Shown here piece after piece: positions 27,601 to 35,554 of a DNA stretch of 64,000 bases. The position numbers were made by a program, and so were the translations under genes. The first letter of the stretch is position 1; every line of letters starts with the position of its first letter. A model generated the notes under the pieces. The model was not told the origin of the DNA. It did no database searches and saw nothing but the letters and a program-made list of their open reading frames with translations. The DNA is from Leifsonia sp. AK011 (GTDB lineage: Bacteria > Actinomycetota > Actinomycetes > Actinomycetales > Microbacteriaceae): positions 1,178,001 to 1,242,000 of the forward strand of contig NZ_JACCCH010000001.1 in NCBI RefSeq assembly GCF_013410945.1. Reading direction: 5' to 3'.

Positions 27601-28795
27601 ACCCCTCGAGTTCGTCAGCCTCGATGCTCACCGAGGTGGCCATCGGGTCCGCAGTGCCGGCGAAGGTGGGCCTGGGCTCCCGCGTGGTCACGACAGGATC
27701 AGGCCCGGGCGTCTCGACGATCGGCTCGGCGACGAGGGTGACGAAGATCGGTTCCCCGAGGAAGCTCTGGGTACCGGCCTCACTGAACGAGCTGCCCCGC
27801 AGTTGGTTCACACCCGGGACAAGGAAGTCCGAGTAGTTGTCGGCGGCGGGATCGCACGTGTACTCGCCGCCGGCGAGATCCGTCGACATCATGCAGTACG
27901 GCGTCGCCACCGCCCCGCCGAACTCATCGGGGACGTAGCGCCACACGTAGAACTGGTTGGTGTCGGGAGTAAGCGCGCCCGTGATCGGCAGCTGTGGGTT
28001 GGTGGTGTACCAGGGCGAGGCGCTCTGGTACAGGGTCGCGGCATCCGGCATCTCGAGGGTGAGATCCTGGGCCGCGGACGGCTCCGTGGGGGCGCCGTCG
28101 GCGTCGACGGCGCTCGCCGCCACCGAGTACGTGATGCCGTAGGCCAGCGGCTCATCGCGGTAGGACTCGAGTGGGTCGGTGGACGTGCACTCCCAGAGGC
28201 CATCCGGTGCCACGGTCTCTGCGGTGCACAGGGTCCGGGAGCCGTCTGCTGTCACCGTGACCGTTCCCGGGACCGGTCCGTAACCGCTGAAGGTGGGCGT
28301 CGCGTCCTGGGTGGAGGCGCCGGGCTCGGGGGAGACGATCGTGGGAGCGGATGAACTGCCCACCACGTACGACACCGTCGGACTGAACCCGGCGAGCGCC
28401 TGCGATGTCTCATCATTCGAGTCGACCGTGCGGGCGCGGAAGCTGTACGTGCCGGGCGCCATCGATACCTCGGCCGCGCACGCCCACGGGAGCTCGGGAT
28501 TCGCAGCCTCGAAGTAGTCCATCCACACCGAGCAGTAGGGCTGCCAGCTCACCTCGTAGTCGGAGGAAACGTAGACGGTCGTGACCTCGGTCGCGCCGTC
28601 CGCGTGCTGCATCGTTCCGCCGAGCGTGGGGGCCGTGGCATCCGTTGTCACCGAGACGAGAGCGTCGTTGATGTACGGCCCGGCTATCGTCGGCGCGGCA
28701 GGCACGTATGCCGCCGCCGGAAGGGCGCCAGCGAAAATCGTCGCGCCAATGAGCGCCAGCGCTGCACAGCTTGCGGCGATGCGAGATCGTGCCAT
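24689..28795 (-). CDS. Giant Ig-repeat surface protein with C-terminal multipass membrane domain
   Basis: A 1368-residue protein. A signal peptide (residues 1-32, ending LPAAAY) leads into about eight Ig-like or bacterial Ig (Big) repeats, many with TPT(F/I)SG-type strands and a Cys pair (for example RTLCTAETVAPDGLWECTS, RTCTVP...DWTCQP). A Gly/Glu-rich patch sits near residue 690-710. A Thr-Pro linker (about residues 885-905) precedes one more Ig-like domain. From about residue 1050 there are roughly eight membrane helices, ending in an acidic tail. The membrane part matches no family I recognise. ATG 28795 is used because the signal peptide begins there. An O-mannosyltransferase gene lies immediately upstream on the same strand and could glycosylate the Thr-Pro linker. 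Confidence 0.82.
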   Translation of the reverse strand: MARSRIAASCAALALIGATIFAGALPAAAYVPAAPTIAGPYINDALVSVTTDATAPTLGGTMQHADGATEVTTVYVSSDYEVSWQPYCSVWMDYFEAANPELPWACAAEVSMAPGTYSFRARTVDSNDETSQALAGFSPTVSYVVGSSSAPTIVSPEPGASTQDATPTFSGYGPVPGTVTVTADGSRTLCTAETVAPDGLWECTSTDPLESYRDEPLAYGITYSVAASAVDADGAPTEPSAAQDLTLEMPDAATLYQSASPWYTTNPQLPITGALTPDTNQFYVWRYVPDEFGGAVATPYCMMSTDLAGGEYTCDPAADNYSDFLVPGVNQLRGSSFSEAGTQSFLGEPIFVTLVAEPIVETPGPDPVVTTREPRPTFAGTADPMATSVSIEADELEGSLCTAAVTGDSWTCAPSEDLADGSYSYVARTYLPGEGGESVTSVQHVLVVDTVALAPTVTTTGPVQGPSPIISGTGEPGATLTVFLNNSERTCTVPTVVDENGDWTCQPLGELSPGDYTITATQTDLAGNTSSLPDKPLSEITVEVPPAPPAPKIVTPEPGTVYTSQIWVSGTIDATGGYPIRIGVTGASLGGTETCGAVIGPDDFSETGTEWGCYLIVQPGTYSISAVASIDGIEGTTSNTSNVVSLTYVAEVPKPDVDYTLAPASVAFSATAALEGNLNIGWYRVVEGEGEGGIGFDFLDSCGTGEGGGEGGEGFFASLDSDATFAASSAQCGPYGDLAPGLYNAYVTQYGSGETVSSIDDYIMIPSAPTLLSPLVSGTTLTFRGSAGDAFEPGYVVSVQRASGSEVCSSPVDEAGNWTCSATVPVGSESYRAVQQAVDFDPDLPAEWTYDSLIPGFSAYSEPRIATVQAPVVPPAPVTPPAPAPTVEPTPTPTPTETPTPTPTPAPTPTTFSFTIGATSFLPGETTTVSGEGVPGLSQIDAELHSTPVLLGSTTASDAGSFDLTVTIPEDVEPGAHEIVVIVTPPGGEPMQQTKAVTVLSPQRAQATVPAGVIAATSVDRDPATVDRSDPGAPSSLTTSLKTVDSIFDHPVLLGGATLAGLALLLLVALPAELLNSTISENYGRITRSLPKPRLSAWGRFKAWLKITPVFGGILITFVTAFVFGFADPRFGFDVTSLRTFLALGLALLVVGYLASGIAGAIIRRLWRLDTVVELKPMGILLAVIGVIVSRLIDFSPGFLLGLVLGLSVVGSTTAAQRAKATLVQAGTVFVLAMLAWGAYSLLMATTDPNSFGTALAFDTTVAITSEGLTALFIGMLPFKLLNGSSVFEYSKLLWVVSYVVAAAAFVLVVVPSSWGSIDGPLWNWLLVLGIFAAAAIAIYLFFRLTDKEDDGDDASVVENEDAEALEL

Positions 28796-28872
28796 GGAAA
28801 AGGCCCCGTTGCGGCGAGGTGGAAAAGGGTTTCGGGTTGAGTCAATATACCGTGACCGAACCTCAGCGCGGG

Positions 28873-30498
28873 TTACCGCCAGGTAACGAGCCACCAGTGC
28901 AGGCGCAGGTAGTCGTAGTCGAGTTGCATGCCCGTCCACAGCGGCCAGAAGAAGACGCTCACGGCCAGCGCCAGGGCGAGGAAGGCCGCGACCACCCCGA
29001 TGCCGCTCGTTCTCCGGTCCCTGTCATCCGTTCGGGAGCCGAGAATCAGTCCAATCACGAACGTGAGTCCGAGGAGGAGGTAGGGCTCGAAGGCGATTGT
29101 GTAGAACTGGAAGACCGTGCGGTTCAGGTAGAGCAACCACGGCAGGTACCCGGCGGCGATGCCCATGAGGATGAAGCCAACGCGCCACTCGCGGAACCGC
29201 ACGAGACGGTACACGAGGTACACGAGGGCCGCGGTTGCCGCCCACCAGATGAGCGGGTTGGCGATGCCCGTGATCGAGGAGCCGCAGGTGTCGAAGGTGC
29301 AGCCGTTCTCGCCCTGGGACGCCGCCTGGTACCACATGCTCGTGGGGCGCACGAGGAACAGCCAGGTCAGCGGGTTGGCCTCATACCCGTGCCCCCGGTT
29401 CTCCCCGACGTGGTAGTTGTACACCGACGTCTCGAAATGCCACAGACTCTGGATGCTCTGCGGCACCCACGCGAGAGCTCCAGTCCAGGCGTTCCCGTCG
29501 CCGGACGCCCAGGTGCGGTCGTACCCGGAGTCGGAGGCGAACCACCCGATCCACGTCGACAGGTAGACCGCAAGCGCGACGGGCACCATAAGCAGGAACG
29601 TGACGGGGCCCTGCCGGAACACGGTGCCCGATCCCCACAGCTGGATGCCCGCCCGGCGCCTCGCGAGAGCGTCGACGACGAGTGTGTAGATCGCGAAACC
29701 GGCCAGGAAGTACAGCCCGCTCCACTTGACGGCAGCCGTGGCCCCGAAGGCCACACCCGCTGCGATGAGCCAGGGTCGCCACCAGAGCGCAGGCCCCCAG
29801 TCGGTCGTGCGGCCAGCGGCCTCGCGCCTTCCGATCCACGCCGCGAGGCGGAGCTCGCTCCATCCCCTGTCCAGGAGCACGAAGAGGAACCCCAGGAGAG
29901 CGAAGAACATCACAGAGTTGTCGAGCAGCCCGACTCTGCTCATGACGATCGCGTTGCCCTCGATCGCCATCAGGAACCCGGCGATGGTCGTGAGCACCAT
30001 GGAACGGAAGAGCAGGTGGGCGACGACCATCAGCAGTACGACCGCGAGGATGCCGATCAGCGCCGTCGAGATGCGCCACCCGACGGGGTTGTCGGGCCCG
30101 AGCACGAGCATCCCGACGCTGATGATCCACTTGCCGAGGGGTGGATGCACCACGAACGCCGGATCGGTGAGGTACCCGCTCGTGGTGCCGCTGTTGAAGG
30201 CCGCGTCGGCATCGGCCGGCCACTGCGCCTCGTATCCGAGGTTGGCCAGCGTCCAGGCATCCTTCACGTAGAAGGTCTCGTCGAAGACCAGCTCGGGGGG
30301 ATGCCCGAGGTTCCACAGCCGCGTCACCGCAGCCAGCACGACCACGAGAGCGGGTGCTCCCCATCGCAGGGCGCGCTGCCAGCTCGGCGAGAGGCGCGCC
30401 CACCAGTCATCGAGACGCGAGCCGACCGGCCTGCGCTCCGCGGGGGAGGGTGCGGGTTCGGTGTCGAGCAGTTCGTCGAAATCGGCCCGCTCGGTCAC
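28873..30498 (-). CDS. Protein O-mannosyltransferase (GT39, PMT family)
   Basis: A 541-residue polytopic enzyme that moves mannose from polyprenyl-phosphate-mannose to Ser/Thr of proteins being exported by Sec. The family motif FDETFYVKDA (near residue 74, catalytic Asp-Glu) and HPPLGKW in the first loop are present. About eleven helices end with a C-terminal 4TMC-type domain. Gene position divergent from rsmI matches actinobacterial Rv1002c-type enzymes. It starts at GTG 30498 with TACCAT 6 nt upstream. The Ig-repeat surface protein follows after 77 bp and is a plausible substrate. Confidence 0.93.
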   Translation of the reverse strand: MTERADFDELLDTEPAPSPAERRPVGSRLDDWWARLSPSWQRALRWGAPALVVVLAAVTRLWNLGHPPELVFDETFYVKDAWTLANLGYEAQWPADADAAFNSGTTSGYLTDPAFVVHPPLGKWIISVGMLVLGPDNPVGWRISTALIGILAVVLLMVVAHLLFRSMVLTTIAGFLMAIEGNAIVMSRVGLLDNSVMFFALLGFLFVLLDRGWSELRLAAWIGRREAAGRTTDWGPALWWRPWLIAAGVAFGATAAVKWSGLYFLAGFAIYTLVVDALARRRAGIQLWGSGTVFRQGPVTFLLMVPVALAVYLSTWIGWFASDSGYDRTWASGDGNAWTGALAWVPQSIQSLWHFETSVYNYHVGENRGHGYEANPLTWLFLVRPTSMWYQAASQGENGCTFDTCGSSITGIANPLIWWAATAALVYLVYRLVRFREWRVGFILMGIAAGYLPWLLYLNRTVFQFYTIAFEPYLLLGLTFVIGLILGSRTDDRDRRTSGIGVVAAFLALALAVSVFFWPLWTGMQLDYDYLRLHWWLVTWR

Positions 30499-30504
30499 GA
30501 CCCC

Positions 30505-30510
30505 ATGGTA
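30505..30510 (-). promoter_or_regulatory. -10 TACCAT of the mannosyltransferase gene
   Basis: It ends 6 nt before GTG 30498. The opposing rsmI gene has GACAAT (30526-30531) 5 nt before its GTG, so both promoters fit in a 38-bp gap. Confidence 0.5.
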
Positions 30511-30536
30511 CTTGGCGCCGCAGGGGACAATGGAGC

Positions 30537-31346
30537 GTGATCATCCTCGGCGCGACCCCCATCGGCAACCTGGGGGACGCCACGCCACGCCTCGTCTCCG
30601 CCCTCACCACGGCGGAGGTGATCGCAAGCGAGGACACCCGCACGACGGTCCACCTCATGCGTGCGCTGGGCATCGACAACCGCCCCCGCCTCATCGCGCT
30701 GCACGAGCACAACGAGAGCGAGCGGGTGGCGGAGCTCGTCGAGCTCGCGAGGGAGACCGACGTACTCGTGCTCAGCGACGCCGGGATGCCCGCCATCAGC
30801 GACCCCGGATTCCCGCTGGTTGCAGCTGCCGCGGCCGCCGGGGTGCAGGTGACGGTGCTGCCGGGCCCGAGCGCCGTGCTCGCCGCCCTCGCCGTGAGCG
30901 GCCTTCCCACGGATCGTTTCGCCTTCGAGGGGTTCCTCCCGCGCAAGGGACGCCTCGGTCACCTGCGCACCCTCGCTGCCGAGTCCCGCACGCTCGTGTT
31001 CTTCGAGTCGCCTAACCGGCTCGGTTCCGCGCTCGCCGATCTTGCCGCGGCCTTCGGCGGTGACCGTCGTGTCGTCGTCTGCCGCGAGCTCACCAAGCTG
31101 CACGAGGAGGTCGTGCGCGGAACGGCGGCCGAACTCGCGGAGCGGTTCGCCGACGGCGCGCGGGGCGAGATCTGCATCGTCGTCGAGGGGGCCGCCGCCG
31201 TGGCATCCGACCTGCCCACCGCGCTCGCCGAGGTGCAGGCGCTCGTCGCGTCGGGAACGCGCCTCAAGGATGCCGCGACCGAGGTTGCGGAGGCCACGGG
31301 CCTGCCCAAGCGCGACCTCTACGAGGCGGCACTCAAAGCGCGCTAG
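30537..31346 (+). CDS. rsmI: 16S rRNA (cytidine1402-2'-O)-methyltransferase RsmI
   Basis: A 269-residue SAM-dependent tetrapyrrole-methylase-fold enzyme that 2'-O-methylates C1402 in the ribosomal P site. Motifs are ILGATPIGNLGDATPRL at the N-terminus, SEDTRTT, LVLSDAGMPAISDPG, VTVLPGPSA and the C-terminal EICIVVEG. The GTG start at 30537 gives the conserved N-terminus directly. It is divergent from the mannosyltransferase, as in other actinobacteria. Confidence 0.95.
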   Translation: MIILGATPIGNLGDATPRLVSALTTAEVIASEDTRTTVHLMRALGIDNRPRLIALHEHNESERVAELVELARETDVLVLSDAGMPAISDPGFPLVAAAAAAGVQVTVLPGPSAVLAALAVSGLPTDRFAFEGFLPRKGRLGHLRTLAAESRTLVFFESPNRLGSALADLAAAFGGDRRVVVCRELTKLHEEVVRGTAAELAERFADGARGEICIVVEGAAAVASDLPTALAEVQALVASGTRLKDAATEVAEATGLPKRDLYEAALKAR

Positions 31347-31359
31347 GCGCGAGCCGGGA

Positions 31360-32034
31360 TCACAGTTCCCCGATGGCGCCGCCGGTCACGACGGCCCCGA
31401 TCACGACGAGCAGCAGCCCCATGACGACCGAACTGTTGGCCGTCAGCCAGGCGCGAAGCCCTTCGAGCGCTGGCCGCACGCGCGTCGGTGCCGCAAGGAC
31501 GGCGATGGTCGGGATGGCGACGGGCAGGCTCGCGATGATCACCACGCCGACCCCCACGAGAATCTCGTCCCCCACCGAGAGCGGCGCACCGCCGACGGTG
31601 ACACCCACTGCGACCAGCAGGGCGAGCTCCTTCGGATTGGCCACACTCAGAAGCAGGCTCAGCGAGAAGGCGCGGCCGGGCGACGCTGAGCTGAAGGCCG
31701 ACATCCACGCCGGGAGCTCCGGCTCGACACCCTTCGGCTTCGGCCGCCACTTCGAGAGTCCGAGAACCACCAGTGCGAGACCCAGCACGAGCCTGACGAT
31801 CGCGGGGAGTCCCGCCGCGGACGTGAGCGAGTACACGAGATCGGATGCCGCGATCACGACGCCAGCGACGAGCGCGAGCCCCAGCATCCTGCCGGCCACG
31901 AACGCCGGCCCGGATACCCGGGCCCTCGGTGACATCACCGTGAGTACGACCGCGATGATGGGCAACGGGCTGAGCGAGATGCCCACGGCCAGCGGCAGCA
32001 CCTGGCCGAGAGCCTCGAGCAGTGCACTGTTCAC
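31360..32034 (-). CDS. GAP/Sap-family membrane protein (LysE-like)
   Basis: A 224-residue membrane protein with about six helices and the N-terminal pattern LPLAVGISLSPLPIIAVVLTVMSPRA, plus LSVANPKELALLVAVG in the middle. This is the signature of the actinobacterial GAP (Sap) group within the LysE superfamily. Mycobacterial relatives are tied to export of glycopeptidolipids; the cargo here is unknown. It lies divergent from metG and starts with GTG 32034, with TAGGGT 6 nt upstream. Confidence 0.85.
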   Translation of the reverse strand: MNSALLEALGQVLPLAVGISLSPLPIIAVVLTVMSPRARVSGPAFVAGRMLGLALVAGVVIAASDLVYSLTSAAGLPAIVRLVLGLALVVLGLSKWRPKPKGVEPELPAWMSAFSSASPGRAFSLSLLLSVANPKELALLVAVGVTVGGAPLSVGDEILVGVGVVIIASLPVAIPTIAVLAAPTRVRPALEGLRAWLTANSSVVMGLLLVVIGAVVTGGAIGEL

Positions 32035-32040
32035 GCGCTC

Positions 32041-32046
32041 ACCCTA
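32041..32046 (-). promoter_or_regulatory. -10 TAGGGT of the GAP-family gene
   Basis: It ends 6 nt before GTG 32034 on the minus strand. Confidence 0.5.
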
Positions 32047-32111
32047 GACCCGCCTGACCGCGTTGGGATGTCCCCCAGAACGGCCCCGCGTCATAGCGTC
32101 GTGGGCATCCG

Positions 32112-32117
32112 TAGACT
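32112..32117 (+). promoter_or_regulatory. -10 TAGACT of metG
   Basis: It ends 7 nt before ATG 32125, predicting a leaderless or near-leaderless message for metG and the genes behind it. Confidence 0.55.
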
Positions 32118-32124
32118 TGGGGGT

Positions 32125-33675
32125 ATGGCCTCCGGCTCTTCCTTCTACATCACGACCCCGATCTTCTACGTCAACGACGTGCCCCACATCGGTCACGCGT
32201 ACACCGAGGTGGCCGCCGACGTGCTCGCCCGGTGGCACCGCCAGCGCGGCGACGACACCTGGCTGCTCACGGGAACCGACGAGCACGGGCAGAAGATCCT
32301 CCGCACCGCCGTCGCCAACGACACGACCCCGCAGGCCTGGGCCGACTCCCTCGTCGAGAACGCCTGGAAGCCGCTCCTGGAGACCATCGACATCCGCAAC
32401 GACGACTTCATCCGCACGACGGAGCCGCGTCACGAGATCGCCGTCGCGAAGTTCCTGCAGAAGCTCTACGACGATGGCCACATCTACTCCGGTGAGTACG
32501 AGGGCTACTACTGTGTCGGCTGCGAGGAGTACAAGCAGATCGACGACCTCATGGAGACCCCGGACGGCGACTACGCCGGCCAGCTGGTCTGCAAGATCCA
32601 CGGTCGCCCGGTTGAGATCCTCAAGGAGAAGAACTACTTCTTCCGCATGAGCGCGTTCGAGAAGCCGTTGCTGGACCTCTACGAGTCCCGCCCCGACTTC
32701 GTGCAGCCCGCGAGCGTACGCAACGAGATCGTCCAGTTCGTCAAGCAGGGTCTCGACGACCTCTCCATCTCGCGCTCGAGCTTCGACTGGGGTGTCAAGG
32801 TGCCGTGGGACGACACCCACGTCGTCTACGTCTGGTTCGACGCGCTCCTCAACTACATCTCCGCCGTCGGCTATGGGGTGGATGACGCGGAGCTCGAGCG
32901 CCGCTGGCCCGCCGTGCACCTCGTCGGCAAGGACATCGCGCGCTTCCACGCCGTCATCTGGCCCGCCATGCTCATGGCTGCAGGCCTCGAGGTGCCGCGT
33001 GCCGTCTTCGGTCACGGCTGGCTGCTCGTCGGCGGGGAGAAGATGTCCAAGTCCAAGCTCACCGGTATCGCGCCAGCGCAGATCACCGACACCTTCGGGT
33101 CGGACGCCTTCCGTTTCTACTTCCTCTCCGCGATCACGTTCGGCCAGGACGGGTCATTCAGCTGGGAGGACCTGAGCGCGCGCTACCACGCAGAGCTCGC
33201 CAACGGATTCGGCAACCTGGCATCCCGCGTGATCGCCATGGTCACCAAGTACTTCGACGGCGAGATCCCGCACGCGCCACTCGACCCCGCGATCGCGAAG
33301 CTCGAGAAGGATGTCACGGCCGCCGCCAACGCAGCCATCGACACCTTCTCGATCAACGACGCGATCTCCGAGACGTGGAAGCTCGTGGACGCGCTCAACG
33401 GATACATCACCGAGCAGGAGCCCTGGGCTCTCGCCAAGGACCCCGACAAGCACGAGCAGCTCCAGCAGGTGCTCGCGACCACGGTCCACGGCCTCGGAAC
33501 GCTGGCGATCCTGCTGGCGCCCGTCCTCCCGAAGGCGACCGCGCGACTGTGGCCGGCCATCGGCGGGGAGGGCCCGGTGGATGCCCGCCCCATCGACCGT
33601 GCATATGACTGGTCCGGGGCAACCCATGTGACCCCGCTGGAGACGTCACTCTTCCCGCGGATCGAGGAGGACTGA
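32125..33675 (+). CDS. metG: Methionyl-tRNA synthetase
   Basis: A 516-residue class I aminoacyl-tRNA synthetase. FYVNDVPHIGHAYT is the HIGH motif, GEKMSKSKL the KMSKS motif, and CVGCEEYK is one half of the connective-peptide zinc knuckle. It ends without the C-terminal tRNA-binding extension found in E. coli MetG, as is usual for the short actinobacterial form. It is followed with no gap by tatD, then rsmA by overlap, forming a conserved translation/RNA-modification unit. Confidence 0.97.
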   Translation: MASGSSFYITTPIFYVNDVPHIGHAYTEVAADVLARWHRQRGDDTWLLTGTDEHGQKILRTAVANDTTPQAWADSLVENAWKPLLETIDIRNDDFIRTTEPRHEIAVAKFLQKLYDDGHIYSGEYEGYYCVGCEEYKQIDDLMETPDGDYAGQLVCKIHGRPVEILKEKNYFFRMSAFEKPLLDLYESRPDFVQPASVRNEIVQFVKQGLDDLSISRSSFDWGVKVPWDDTHVVYVWFDALLNYISAVGYGVDDAELERRWPAVHLVGKDIARFHAVIWPAMLMAAGLEVPRAVFGHGWLLVGGEKMSKSKLTGIAPAQITDTFGSDAFRFYFLSAITFGQDGSFSWEDLSARYHAELANGFGNLASRVIAMVTKYFDGEIPHAPLDPAIAKLEKDVTAAANAAIDTFSINDAISETWKLVDALNGYITEQEPWALAKDPDKHEQLQQVLATTVHGLGTLAILLAPVLPKATARLWPAIGGEGPVDARPIDRAYDWSGATHVTPLETSLFPRIEED

Positions 33676-34668
33676 GTGGTAGACGCTTTCGTGCGGCAGC
33701 GGTCAGTCGAGGGACGCAAGGATCTCGAGTATCCGCCGCTGCCCGAGGCGCTCACTGTGGGGGTCTACGACAACCACACCCACCTCGAGATCGCCGACGG
33801 CGGTCCTGACAACCAGCTCGACTACCGCGTGCACCTCGACAGGGCCTCGAGCGTCGGCATCCGCGGGGTCGTGCAAGTTGGTGGCGACGTCGAGACGTCG
33901 CGTTGGTCGGCCGAGGTCGCGGAGCGGGAGCCCCGTGTGCTGGCGGCCGTGGCGCTGCACCCCAACGAGGTGCCAGCGCTCGCGGCATCCGGTGAACTCG
34001 ACGCAGCGCTCGCCGTGATCGACGAACTCGCCTCGATGCCCCGCGTGCGTGCCATCGGCGAGACCGGGCTCGACTTCTTCCGCACCGGGGAAGACGGGCG
34101 TGGTGCGCAGTTCGAGTCGTTCGAGGCCCACATCGAGATCGCCAAGAAGCACGGCCTTGCCCTGCAGATCCACGATCGCGACGCGCACGACGACGTCATC
34201 AACACCCTCCTGCGCGTCGGAGCCCCCGAGCACACCGTTTTCCACTGCTTCTCGGGCGATGCCGAGATGGCGCGACTGTGTGCCGACCAGGGCTGGTTCC
34301 TGTCGTTCGCCGGAACGGTCACGTTCAAGAACGCGGTGAAGCTGCGCGAGGCACTCGAGGTGATCCCGCGCGACCGTATCCTCGTCGAGACGGATGCGCC
34401 GTTCCTCACGCCGCACCCCTACCGCGGGCGCCCCAACTCGCCGTACCTCATCCCCACGATCCTGCGCGCGATGGCTGCCCACCTCGAGACCGACGTGCCG
34501 ATGCTGGCCGCCCAGATCGCCTCCACGACCGAGCAGGTCTACGGCCTCTGGGACGAGGACCTGCCCGACATCGTCGAGTCGTACGATCGCCCGGAGTCGT
34601 ACGACCGGCCGGAATCGTACGAGCACAACGAGCTGCCGGGTCGACCGGAATCGTACGACCGCCCGTGA
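33676..34668 (+). CDS. tatD: TatD-family metal-dependent hydrolase with repetitive tail
   Basis: A 330-residue TIM-barrel deoxyribonuclease-like enzyme. Metal ligands are seen in YDNHTHLE (HxH), AIGETGLDFF (Glu), LQIHDRDAHDD (His), VFHCFSGD (His) and LVETDAPFLTPHP (Asp). The GTG start directly abuts the metG stop. The enzyme body ends near residue 300 at VYGLWDEDLPDIV. The last 30 residues are made of SYDRPE-type repeats not expected in TatD. The stop overlaps the rsmA GTG by 4 bp. The usual actinobacterial neighbour rpfB between tatD and ksgA/rsmA is absent. Confidence 0.93.
   Translation: MVDAFVRQRSVEGRKDLEYPPLPEALTVGVYDNHTHLEIADGGPDNQLDYRVHLDRASSVGIRGVVQVGGDVETSRWSAEVAEREPRVLAAVALHPNEVPALAASGELDAALAVIDELASMPRVRAIGETGLDFFRTGEDGRGAQFESFEAHIEIAKKHGLALQIHDRDAHDDVINTLLRVGAPEHTVFHCFSGDAEMARLCADQGWFLSFAGTVTFKNAVKLREALEVIPRDRILVETDAPFLTPHPYRGRPNSPYLIPTILRAMAAHLETDVPMLAAQIASTTEQVYGLWDEDLPDIVESYDRPESYDRPESYEHNELPGRPESYDRP
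34576..34665 (+). repeat. Tandem 18-bp repeats encoding ESYDRP at the end of tatD
   Basis: Units begin at 34576, 34594, 34612 (36 bp, expanded) and 34648. Each opens with GA(G/A)TCGTACGA, which contains the palindrome TCGTACGA. Being multiples of 18 bp they keep the frame and run right up to the overlapping rsmA start. Confidence 0.85.
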
Positions 34669-35495
34669 GTTCCGTCGCGCTCGGGCCAGCCGAGATCCGT
34701 GACCTCGCAGAGCTGCTCGACCTCCAGCCCACAAAGAAGCTGGGCCAGAACTTCGTGATCGACCCCAACACGGTTCGCCGCATCGTCGCGTCGGCCGGGG
34801 TGCAGGCGGGGGAGACTGTGGTCGAGGTGGGGCCGGGACTCGGCTCGCTGACCCTCGCGATACTTGAGGCCGGGGCATCCGTCGTGGCGGTCGAGATCGA
34901 CAATCGTCTCGCAGCGCAGCTGCCGATCACCGTGAATGAGCGACTGCCGGGTGCCGAGCTCACCGTGATCACGCGCGACGCCCTCGCGGTGACGGAGCTG
35001 CCCGGAGAACCGAGCGTGTTCGTCGCGAACCTCCCGTACAACGTGTCCGTTCCGGTGCTGCTGCACTTCCTCGAGCACTTCCCGAGCATCGATCGCGGGC
35101 TCGTGATGGTGCAGGCGGAGGTCGGGGAGCGCGTCGCGGCTGGGCCGGGGAGCAAGGTCTACGGGGCTCCCTCGGTGAAGGCCGCGTGGTACGGCGAGTT
35201 CTCGACGGCGGGCAAGGTCAGCAGGCAGGTGTTCTGGCCGGTGCCGAACGTCGACTCGATCCTCGTGCGCTTCGAGCGTCGCGATCCGCCGGGAACGGAG
35301 GACGAGCGCCGCGCGACATTCGCACTCGTGGATGCCGCGTTCCAGCAGCGCCGCAAGATGCTGCGCCAGGCACTCGCACCCGTGTTGGGCGACTCCGCCG
35401 CCGCATCCGCCCGCCTCGAAGCGGCGGGCCTCGCACCGACATCCCGGGGTGAGGAACTGACCGTCGCCGACTTTCTGGCCATCGCGCGAGCGTGA
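34665..35495 (+). CDS. rsmA: 16S rRNA (adenine1518/1519-N6)-dimethyltransferase RsmA (KsgA)
   Basis: A 276-residue SAM methyltransferase that dimethylates two adjacent adenosines near the 3' end of 16S rRNA. Motifs are KKLGQNFVIDPNTV, the SAM loop VVEVGPGLGSLT, VAVEIDN, and the catalytic FVANLPYNVS (N-L-P-Y). FQQRRKMLRQAL lies in the C-terminal domain. GTG 34665 overlaps the tatD stop, giving coupled translation. Confidence 0.97.
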   Translation: MSSVALGPAEIRDLAELLDLQPTKKLGQNFVIDPNTVRRIVASAGVQAGETVVEVGPGLGSLTLAILEAGASVVAVEIDNRLAAQLPITVNERLPGAELTVITRDALAVTELPGEPSVFVANLPYNVSVPVLLHFLEHFPSIDRGLVMVQAEVGERVAAGPGSKVYGAPSVKAAWYGEFSTAGKVSRQVFWPVPNVDSILVRFERRDPPGTEDERRATFALVDAAFQQRRKMLRQALAPVLGDSAAASARLEAAGLAPTSRGEELTVADFLAIARA

Positions 35496-35542
35496 AAGCG
35501 ATTGCATCGCTCGCACGGGTTCGAGCGCCCCGCACGCTCCAC

Positions 35543-35548
35543 TAGGTT
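35543..35548 (+). promoter_or_regulatory. -10 TAGGTT of ispE
   Basis: It ends 6 nt before ATG 35555. This argues for that start rather than the out-of-frame ATG at 35551. Confidence 0.55.
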
Positions 35549-35554
35549 TGATGC

